Shown one piece after another: positions 59,801-64,000 of a stretch of 64,000 bases of DNA. Source of the stretch: Tubulanus polymorphus. Its lineage: Eukaryota > Nemertea > Palaeonemertea > Tubulaniformes > Tubulanidae. Made by a program: the position numbers and the translations under genes. The notes under the pieces are model-generated. The model had not been told where the DNA came from and did not search any database. It was given only the letters and a program-made list of their open reading frames with translations. The stretch covers positions 12,777,962 through 12,841,961 of the forward strand of contig NC_134034.1 in assembly GCF_964204645.1 (NCBI RefSeq). Reading direction: 5' to 3'. How positions within the stretch are numbered: position 1 is the stretch's first letter; every line of letters starts with the position of its first letter.

Positions 59801-62800
59801 CGTCGTAAGAGGTCATATGAAGGTCGTCGAGTACGAACAGTAGATTGTTGGGTATTTTCGCCGCTGTAGCCGTGGTAACATTAGGAGCGGCGTTACCGGC
59901 AGACGAGCGTTTGTTGCGTAATTCACCGACGTGTCTCATCAGACCGTTACGTAGTTTCTCAGGGGTGAACGAATCGGTCGAACAAACGAATCTACAACCG
60001 CCTGCATTCTTAGGTACAATTACACTCTACATAATACAATACAAATACATAATCAATATCAGCGCCCTCTACCGGTGACCTTACAAATTGAGACCTCAAC
60101 AAGCCTTGCTTCAACAAGCTTGTACTTTTGTGGCCTCATCCAAGATTTGACTCTGTCAGAGGTCTCATGTAAAGATTTCTTATTCTGAGCGTGTGCGGCC
60201 TCATCAAGTTTAAAGCCCTAACCTCATCAGGTTCTGAGGTTTCATCAAGGGTTTTAGCCTCTACCTGAGGCTGAAAAGATTGGTGGCTCCAATGTCAACC
60301 ACTTCCATCTGACACAGTCTCCAGTTTATGAGTTCGTTATACATCAGTGAAATTCACAGTCAGGAATCCACAGTCAGGCCTCGATTCAGAGAAAGTTTCT
60401 AAAACTTTGTAATTCTTTAAGACTGGCAGCTGCTAGTACAAAGACATACCTGGCAGCAGCTAGTAATTAGACACGTACCTGGCAGCAGCTAGTAACTAGA
60501 CACGTACCTGGCAGCAGCTAGTAACTAGACACGTACCTGACAGCAGCTAGTAACTAGACACGTACCTGGCAGCAGCTAGTAACTAGACACATACCTGGCA
60601 GCAGCTAGTAACTAGACACGTACCATGCAGCAGCTAGTAACTAGACACGTACCTGGCAGCAGCTAGTAACTAGACACGTACCTGGCAGCAGCTAGTAACT
60701 AGACACGTACCTGGCAGCAGCTAGTAACTAGACACGTACCTGGCAGCAGCTAGTAACTAGACACGTACCTGGCAGCAGCTAGTAACTAGACACGTACCAT
60801 GCAGCAGCTAGTAACTAGACACGTACCTGGCAGCAGCTAGTAACTAGACACATACCTGGCAGCAGCTAGTAACTAGACACGTACCTGTAAGAGTGAAGAT
60901 TTCCCGACTCCCGGAGCACCGGTCAGTAAAACCTGCTGATTACTTGACACCAGTAAATCCATTATATACACATAACGCTCCAACTGTCGATGAGAAACAT
61001 AATGAGTTACCAGAGATTGACTCCATTACACTGAATAAGGATTTAATTTGAGTCATTAATTAAAGAGTCACCAGAGATTGACTCCATTACATCGAATAAG
61101 GTTTGAATTTGAGTCATAATTTAAAGAGTCACCAGAGATTGACTCCATTACAATGCATAAGGATTGAATTTGAGTCATCAGTTAAAGAGTCACCAGAGAT
61201 TGACTCCATTACAGTGCATAAGGGTTGAATTTGAGTCATCGATTACCTCGGGAGTCATCAGATATTGGATGCCGACATTTTTCGGTTTCGTTTCGACTTT
61301 CGTCCATCTGACGAGCGAACCTGATTTCATATCAACGCAATAATCGAACACCGACCCGTCGTCGGGGACAACAACGCGATGAGCGTCGCGAAACATTGTC
61401 TGACGAACGAAATGATCGAATTTCTCGACGCAACTGGAAAAATTTCAAACGAGTTCATTTGATTTTGAATTTGTATCGAAAAGCAAGGGTCACATCTGTA
61501 AAGACCTAGGGGCCAGGGCCCAGTTTCACGAAAAAGTTTAAGCCTAAGACGGTTAAGTTTGAATTGTTGTCCTCATTGAAAACATGAAGTAACCAATAGC
61601 AATTACACCAAAAATTTGAGTTAACTTTTTTGTGAAACTGGGGCCAGTTGCTCAAAAGTTGGTTAAAGATAACCGGCTGACATATACCATAGTAACAATG
61701 AACTTTTCATTGTCACTATGCCAACTATTCACTGGTTAACTCTAACCAACTTTTAACCAACTGGCCTCGGACTTAGATTAAATTCTGTCTTAGGCCACCT
61801 TTTTTTCTATAGACCAGCTAACAATTTACAATCAATGAAGGATTTAGGAGTACCGCGGCCAAACTTCCAAAGTTCATAGCTTAGATTTAAGACCAGTATT
61901 AAGACTATCTTAACTGTATATCCAATATTACAGTACAAGGGACCAAGGGACCAGTTTTAAGAGTCATTTTTGGACTGAGATCATTTTTGGACTGAATTAA
62001 CAACTGCTCTGGCGTCTGCAGTTGCTCAAAAGTCAAAAATTGATGATTTCAAAAACTGAACTAATTTGAAAGTTATTTTCGGACTGAGATCATTTTTGCA
62101 CTGAATTAACGACTGTGCCCCCCCCCTGGCATTTGCAGTTACTCGAAATTCAAAAATCGTTGATTTCAATAGTCGCCATGTCGGTTATAAACTAAACTAA
62201 TTGTTACCTCTCGTGAAGTTGACCTCCGAATCCCCAGATAAACGCGTACGTGAAAAGCGCTTTCACCGAGTTGATATAATTAGGGAAGTTTTCCTCTATG
62301 ATCGCGCTCGATTGACTGCTCTGATAGCTGCGAGCGCTCCGCGACGAGTTACGCCCTCCACCTCCGCTCTGAGACGACCTCGGTCGTAACCGCGACGCCG
62401 CACTACCAGCGGCGGTATTGTTATCCGATTCAAACTGAGCTACAAACAAAAATACCGAACACACAGAAAATCATGACGTCTGAAAGTTAAGTTAACCCTT
62501 TCAGTGCGTCTACACCGCAGTGCAGTGTATAAATCAGTGATAGATTTTGGTACTACACTGCGCCGCGGTGTAGACGCAATATAGTGGTAATCCCGTTATT
62601 CAACACACTAGGGTGGAATTTTTCAAAATCTTCAAATAATCTCGAGCACTATAGGGTCAGCACTGAAAGGGTCAAGTCAAGTTAAGATTTAAGAACGACT
62701 CGAACCTTTTCTTTGCATTTGTTTTTCGAGTTCGTCCCGCAATAGATAACGTTCCATCAGCGCCGACAATATCTTCAACGTCGCCGACACCTGATGAATA

Positions 62801-64000
62801 CCGGGCGTAGCCGCCGTAACAGTCCGTCCGTCCGATAGTGATAACGAACATTCTGCGTCGATGAACGCGAGAGTTTTAGCGAAAACTCGTAAACACAACT
62901 CCTGAATTACGCGTAAACTGTAAAAACATTCGTCAATATTATTCATTAAGTTAGCAGGGTTCGCAAGACCTGGGGCCGGTTGCGTAGTCATGGCTTAGAC
63001 TTAAGACCAGTCTAAGACCAACTTAGTTCTACAGCCAATCTAACAACTTAAGACCAGTCTTAAGATTTAAGAACACTTTTTGACTTAAGTCATGACTGTG
63101 CAACTGGCCCCTGGTTTTATAGACTGTATTAACCCGGGGCGGTTAACTGAATTCATTTTCACTTGAGTTAGACCCCGGGTCAAAGTTTAAACCCCGTTTA
63201 TAAAACAAGCCCGGTTTCCTAGACTGGGTTTGTAAGTAATCCCTAGGGGTAATCCTTAATCCGTGTAACAACCCCCGTAGTAACAATGAGAAACCATGGT
63301 TATAACTGACGAATTTCAAAATGTTCCCAGGGACTATTTTTCTTCCACATCTATGAAACCCAGCCTAGGATTACAAAGCTGCCAAACTCTGGAAATGATT
63401 TTTTAAAAGGGGTATTTCATCAATGTGTTAAACTTGTTTGAACACTGACCACGATGACGTAAGCAGGTATCTATTTTTAGCCGGAGTACACCACGATTCT
63501 ACCAACGACTTCCAACTGTTAGCGGCGCCATCTATATGTATAACTTGTGACTTAGCGACGATCGCCGGTGAAGCGTTTTCTAAAGTCGACGTTTCAAAAA
63601 TTAAACTGATTGAATCTGAAAAACAACGCGAGACAGATATATATTACTGATCCTGTTCTTCTCTTGCTCGAATCTTGAGGAATACTGGTCAACGAATCTT
63701 GCGGAATACTGGTCAATGAATCTTGAGGAAGACTGGTCAACAAATCTTCTAAAATACTGGTCAACCAATTTTGAGGAAGATTGGTCAAGGAATCTCAAGG
63801 TATACTGGTCAAGGTATCTCAAGGTATATAGGTCAAGGAATCTCCAGGTATACTGGTCAAGATATCTCAACGTAAACTGGTCAAGGAATCTCCAGGTATA
63901 CTGGTCAAGGAATCTCCAGGTATACAGGTCAATAGGCTCAAGGTGAAGTTAGTTTTTACCTTGTAGAACGACGGTTGATCCGTTCGGTAATTTCAATCTT
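36307..64000 (-). CDS. DNHD1: Divergent dynein heavy chain, DNHD1-like (5' part beyond window)
   Basis: 46 exons with matching phases encode about 2,940 residues from the end of AAA2 to the C-terminus; the N-terminal tail, linker and AAA1 lie beyond 64000. Domain order is dynein-like: AAA2 end, AAA3 with P-loop GAPGVGKS and Walker [10 protein letters not shown], a long low-complexity insertion, AAA4 with an altered P-loop, stalk coiled coils with microtubule-binding domain, AAA5, AAA6 and the C-terminal region. Exons are listed under the sub-entries. DNHD1 is chosen by elimination: the degenerate AAA4 P-loop and the insertion do not fit DNAH1-17, DYNC1H1 or DYNC2H1 as I know them. In mammals DNHD1 is linked to sperm flagellum formation. 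A lineage-specific divergent axonemal chain is the alternative. Confidence 0.8.
36700..36838. repeat. Inverted copy of the 34270 repeat in the last dynein intron
   Basis: Reverse complement of the segment in RPP25 intron 2, with matching gttgaaaaattcaaatttta and gtgcaattgcgtactgtaat words. Located between dynein exons 37119-37680 and 36307-36660. Confidence 0.75.
37745..38245. repeat. Minisatellite of MITE terminal sequence
   Basis: About 28 copies of a ~17-19 bp unit, ggttcagaactgtggaactg, with variants. The unit equals the end of the family C foldback elements (for example aactcagaactgtggaactgg at 54345). It fills the intron between exons 38293-38453 and 37119-37680. Confidence 0.85.
38926..39052. 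mobile_element. Family E foldback element
   Basis: gcagttgctcaaaagtcggt at the left is mirrored by accaacttatcagcaactggcc at the right, with a centre of gttgacaattgaaagttcat. Further copies lie at 39478-39600, 42886-43008, 49520-49638 and 61640-61766, with a fragment at 49372-49480, all in introns of the same gene. Confidence 0.7.
39676..47302 (-). CDS. DNHD1: Dynein-like: AAA5 and AAA6
   Basis: Exons: 47100-47302, 46181-46489, 45566-45635, 45163-45368, 44899-45084, 44278-44471, 43176-43488, 42214-42449, 41755-41856, 41579-41677, 41336-41489, 39942-40156, 39676-39775. AAA5 carries [18 protein letters not shown] (canonical PLMIDPQxQAxxWI) and [14 protein letters not shown]. The exon 45163-45368 adds an extra Ser/Asp-rich loop. 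The AAA5-AAA6 helices include [20 protein letters not shown]6 has [12 protein letters not shown] where dyneins read PLIFILSPGADP, then [32 protein letters not shown] and FRLWITTKS. The junction at 44899 is bordered by the microexon-like array described in the findings. Confidence 0.83.
40240..41330. repeat. ~92 bp minisatellite, about 12 copies
   Basis: Units contain aatactgagtaagagtttgt, gaaatacagtagactctgtc and tcttactgcggtaaagttga. The array occupies the intron between exons 41336-41489 and 39942-40156, and begins ~18 nt inside the donor of 41336-41489. Confidence 0.9.
42492..42597. mobile_element. Family C foldback element
   Basis: Terminal ccagttccgcagttttaag and tactgtggaactggacc are mirrored. 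Intron copy of the family at 4401-4511. Confidence 0.65.
42886..43008. mobile_element. Family E foldback element
   Basis: agttgctcaaaggttggtta at the left is mirrored by taaccaacttttgagcaact at the right; centre gttgacatagtgacaatta. Intronic. Confidence 0.75.
43696..43936. mobile_element. Truncated piggyBac-like MITE
   Basis: Shares acaccgc..ggtgtagacgcactatag, attcccgttattca and the right end cagcactgaaagggtt with the elements at 45767-46049 and 62496-62673. The left terminus is missing. Confidence 0.6.
44085..44165 (+). repeat. tRNA-derived SINE-like fragment
   Basis: catgtggcatatggtggata resembles an A box and gagggtttcgaatcctagtg a B box with one inserted base. It is related to the minus-strand copy at 13060-13145. 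The fragment is intronic. Confidence 0.5.
44575..44898. repeat. Array copying the end of exon 44899-45084 and its donor
   Basis: Four ~60-78 bp units (a decayed fifth at the left) each hold, on the minus strand, gttagacag, ctcttacactgcagg and gtaagtc, separated by (tgtc)n. The real exon ends ctcttacgctgcagg|gtaagtc. The exon-like 15-mers lie at 44823-44837, 44763-44777, 44711-44725 and 44635-44649. Confidence 0.9.
45767..46049. mobile_element. piggyBac-like MITE
   Basis: Left end TTAACCCTTACAGTGC and right end GCGCTGAAAGGGTTA are mirrored, with a second mirrored set inside (cagtgcagtgta, acaccgc). CCCTTT termini next to TTAA recall piggyBac elements. About 280 bp, no transposase, intronic. 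Confidence 0.6.
47388..50514 (-). CDS. DNHD1: Dynein-like: stalk and microtubule-binding domain
   Basis: Exons: 50248-50514, 49703-49848, 48772-49042, 48153-48275, 47388-47569. Coiled coil 1 begins [19 protein letters not shown]. The microtubule-binding head reads [20 protein letters not shown], then [13 protein letters not shown] and [36 protein letters not shown] and [16 protein letters not shown] lead into coiled coil 2. The strand exit [20 protein letters not shown] matches the dynein GDxLLAAAFxSYxGPF segment at the start of AAA5. Length and order match ordinary dyneins, so a microtubule-binding stalk is probably retained. Confidence 0.83.
47690..48020. repeat. ~40 bp minisatellite, 8 copies
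   Basis: Units contain gatagaagcggccggtagag and agtttgtaatctgtaaacc. Located in the intron between exons 48153-48275 and 47388-47569. Confidence 0.9.
48305..48495. repeat. ~17 bp short tandem repeat
   Basis: About eleven copies of cacctgaccccctaaa with small changes, in the intron between exons 48772-49042 and 48153-48275. Confidence 0.85.
49210..49343. mobile_element. Family F foldback element
   Basis: cccagtttcacaaaacagtt is mirrored by aactttttcgtgaaactggg. Copies also at 58613-58745 and 61514-61642. Confidence 0.7.
49520..49638. mobile_element. Family E foldback element
   Basis: gccagttggtcaaaagttgc is mirrored by ggttatctttaaccaactggc. Intronic; neighbours a decayed copy at 49372-49480. 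Confidence 0.65.
50152..50247. repeat. Short array copying the donor of exon 50248-50514
   Basis: The real exon ends tttgacaag|gtctgtttac on the minus strand. Two downstream units repeat tttgacaag|gtctgtt, with exon-like 14-mers at 50214-50227 and 50160-50173, each also preceded by an acceptor-like ..gcag. Confidence 0.85.
50728..50922. repeat. Inverted repeat around an (AT)n tract
   Basis: (AT)n runs from about 50742 to 50834. The flank aaacttgaatagaagagtat on the left is mirrored by atactcttctattcaagttt on the right (about 50898-50920). Between tract and right arm lies gcctgatatggctaatagtc then tttagccgaaacgttacgc, a hairpin with GGCTAA/TTAGCC arms followed by GAAAC. Confidence 0.75.
50936..51003 (-). 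repeat. tRNA-derived SINE head
   Basis: The minus strand reads ggcccactggttagcgcgct, then tgctttctacgtacgagacc and cgggtttgatccctggtg. These are A-box-like and B-box-like tRNA promoter blocks at normal spacing. The T arm is intact but the acceptor stem does not pair, so I do not call a functional tRNA gene. Confidence 0.6.
51128..51312. repeat. ~105 bp duplication at a donor
   Basis: ggatatttttccgcagaaag, cgagcgctgtgttcacgctc and cgtctttgcccagcngggac occur twice in tandem. The proximal copy begins ~10 nt inside the donor of exon 51322-51522. Confidence 0.85.
51322..55150 (-). CDS. DNHD1: Dynein-like: AAA4
   Basis: Exons: 55057-55150, 54458-54600, 53524-53800, 52511-52684, 51860-51996, 51322-51522. 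The AAA4 nucleotide site reads [20 protein letters not shown] where dyneins usually have GVGGSGRQSLTRLA-like sequence, so one residue is inserted and the loop is altered. [19 protein letters not shown] follows as in dyneins, then [15 protein letters not shown] in place of the Walker B/FLFSDTQI segment. Later motifs are [16 protein letters not shown] (canonical RVRxNLHVVLCMSP) and the [13 protein letters not shown] segment before the stalk. Nucleotide binding at AAA4 is therefore doubtful, though arginine in place of lysine occurs in some normal AAA4 loops. Confidence 0.8.
52360..52470. repeat. ~37 bp short tandem repeat
   Basis: Three copies of gagcatcagatatctaccca followed by ggagggggagtgc, near the donor of exon 52511-52684, ending in a G-run at 52486-52497. 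Confidence 0.85.
52725..53130. repeat. ~50 bp minisatellite, about 9 copies
   Basis: Units contain gggtatcgctatagcagatt and cctcaaccttccctcactg. Intron between exons 53524-53800 and 52511-52684. Confidence 0.9.
53264..53377. mobile_element. Family H foldback element
   Basis: ccagttttatagactggcat is mirrored by accagtcaataaaaccggg. A second copy lies at 63114-63212. Confidence 0.65.
54267..54369. mobile_element. Family C foldback element
   Basis: ggacccagttccacagttgt is mirrored by gaactgtggaactggatcc; centre attgaaaatgaactaattt. Intronic. Confidence 0.75.
55300..57278 (-). CDS. DNHD1: Dynein-like: low-complexity insertion between AAA3 and AAA4
   Basis: Exons: 57145-57278, 56866-57058, 56332-56643, 56050-56196, 55797-55868, 55300-55460. 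Together they encode ~340 residues rich in Ser, Thr, Pro, Ala and Gln, for example [15 protein letters not shown] and [16 protein letters not shown], with basic Pro-Ser patches ([11 protein letters not shown]). The insertion sits between the [11 protein letters not shown] end of AAA3 and the [13 protein letters not shown] start of AAA4, where ordinary dyneins run on directly. All six exons keep phase, and five of the six internal junctions are phase 1. That pattern would allow cassette skipping of 56866-57058 through 55797-55868 in some combinations. No known domain is visible, and the segment is probably disordered. Confidence 0.75.
55545..55785. repeat. Degenerate ~45 bp tandem repeat
   Basis: ctgagggagtaaaccctcag, gggctgtgtctgagtgaccc recur with many indels in the intron between exons 55797-55868 and 55300-55460. 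Confidence 0.8.
55900..56040. repeat. gtaacaggtacatgt repeat
   Basis: Six to seven copies of an ~19 bp unit, gtaacaggtacatgtgacat, ending ten bases short of the donor of exon 56050-56196. Confidence 0.85.
56660..56900. repeat. ~100 bp tandem unit running out of an exon
   Basis: On the minus strand the end of exon 56866-57058 reads ggagccaccctcttcag..tctcagactagag|gtaaac. Two intronic units repeat ggagccacccttatcagaat and tctgcaaactagaagtgaaa. The repeat thus begins inside the exon and includes its donor. Confidence 0.6.
57694..64000 (-). CDS. DNHD1: Dynein-like: end of AAA2 and AAA3
   Basis: Exons: 63960-64000, 63450-63615, 62706-62917, 62208-62439, 61247-61433, 60885-60983, 59792-60026, 59554-59700, 59052-59230, 58310-58511, 57694-57831. 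AAA2 remnants read [12 protein letters not shown], then [20 protein letters not shown] and SWKSLVESW, equivalent to the FEVxDLxxASPATVSRxGM segment of dyneins. AAA3 starts with [11 protein letters not shown], has the [12 protein letters not shown] insert, P-loop [15 protein letters not shown], Walker B FVLDDLHM and a sensor-like [19 protein letters not shown]. The AAA3 lid reads [15 protein letters not shown], with [17 protein letters not shown] after it. A Ser/Arg/Gly-rich loop (exon 62208-62439) precedes AAA3. AAA3 seems able to bind nucleotide: lysine and aspartates are present, while the usual second Gly-Thr becomes Gly-Val. Confidence 0.82.
58613..58745. mobile_element. Family F foldback element
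   Basis: cccagtttcacaaaaaagtt is mirrored by aactttttcatgggccct. A surrounding outer inverted pair (tgtcacaatggggtctcggt and aggccccattgtgaca) suggests nested insertion in another foldback. Confidence 0.7.
60450..60884. repeat. 29 bp array copying a dynein donor site
   Basis: Fifteen 29 bp units follow the donor of exon 60885-60983. On the minus strand each reads ccag|gtacgtgtctagttac and then tagctgctg. The real donor is acag|gtacgtgtctag. Two units carry catg in place of ccag and two carry gtatgt. Confidence 0.95.
61010..61240. repeat. ~73 bp repeat adjoining a donor
   Basis: Three to four copies of agagtcaccagagattgact, ccattacantgcataagg and tttgaatttgagtcat. The first copy starts about five bases inside the donor of exon 61247-61433. 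Confidence 0.85.
61514..61766. mobile_element. Adjacent family F and family E foldback elements
   Basis: 61514-61642 is family F (cccagtttcacgaaaaagtt and aacttttttgtgaaactggg). 61640-61766 is family E (agttgctcaaaagttggtta and aaccaacttttaaccaact). They abut with a few shared bases. Confidence 0.75.
62496..62673. mobile_element. piggyBac-like MITE, short form
   Basis: TTAACCCTTTCAGTGC at the left and GCACTGAAAGGGTCAA at the right are mirrored. The interior is a deleted version of 45767-46049. Confidence 0.65.
62973..63212. mobile_element. Adjacent family G and family H foldback elements
   Basis: 62973-63112 (family G): ggggccggttgcgtagtcat and atgactgtgcaactggcccc are mirrored; its interior matches the 14.6-15.4 kb satellite. 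63114-63212 (family H): ggttttatagactgtattaa and the gtttataaaacaagcccgg end. Confidence 0.7.
63660..63940. repeat. ~24 bp minisatellite next to the window edge
   Basis: About eleven copies of a unit with ggtcaaggaatctccaggta and tact, in the intron between exons 63960-64000 and 63450-63615. ORFs in several frames are artefacts of the period. Confidence 0.9.

Noticed and set aside
60450-60884. CRISPR-like array
   Set aside because: Regular 29 bp periodicity comes from directly adjoining units without spacers, in an intron of an animal gene.
62970-62991. Splice acceptor supplied by the family G element before exon 62706-62917
   Set aside because: The AG at 62970 needs phase 1 while the upstream exon ends in phase 2. 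The tgtttttacag at 62918 fits both phase and pyrimidine tract.

Overview
This window is animal nuclear DNA. Genes are split into many short exons with GT/AG boundaries, and introns and intergenic DNA are full of minisatellites and small inverted-repeat (MITE-like) elements. The proteins are metazoan and exons keep many CpG-containing codons. I infer a marine invertebrate, perhaps a lophotrochozoan, but no feature fixes the phylum.

Layout. 1-3480: a composite tandem repeat field with embedded hairpin elements. 6012-13637 (-): a complete 11-exon polypeptide N-acetylgalactosaminyltransferase of the GALNT1/GALNT13 type, with a probable 5' noncoding exon and TATA-like sequence near 16.6 kb. 16.7-33.8 kb: gene-poor DNA with diverged ~700 bp duplications (19.3-22.3 kb), a reverse-transcriptase remnant (23.06 kb), an array of about 13 exon-like ~240 bp units (24.1-27.35 kb) and inverted retroelement remnants (31.2/31.9 kb). 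33872-35910 (+): an Alba-domain RNase P/MRP subunit of the RPP25/RPP25L type with a long RG-rich repeat tail. 36307-64000 (-): the C-terminal ~2,940 residues (46 exons, running off the right edge) of a divergent dynein heavy chain, best explained as DNHD1. Its 3' end converges on RPP25 with about 400 bp between the stop codons.

The three genes have unrelated jobs: Golgi mucin-type O-glycosylation, RNase P/MRP RNA processing, and a dynein-family protein probably linked to cilia or flagella. I see no functional cluster. Exon boundaries were set by reading phase. All internal junctions of the GALNT, RPP25 and dynein models keep frame, with one acceptor (dynein exon at 38880) less certain.

Most unusual signal: several minisatellites are built from splice junctions. 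The dynein donor at 60885 is followed by 15 copies of a 29 bp unit that each repeat the donor. The donor at 44899 is followed by four units, each able to form an in-frame 15-nt microexon with its own acceptor and donor. The donor at 50248 is repeated twice. One array spans the end of the exon at 56866. GALNT exon 9's 3' splice site is preceded by seven copies of itself. Two other arrays are amplified pieces of dispersed MITE families found elsewhere in the window.
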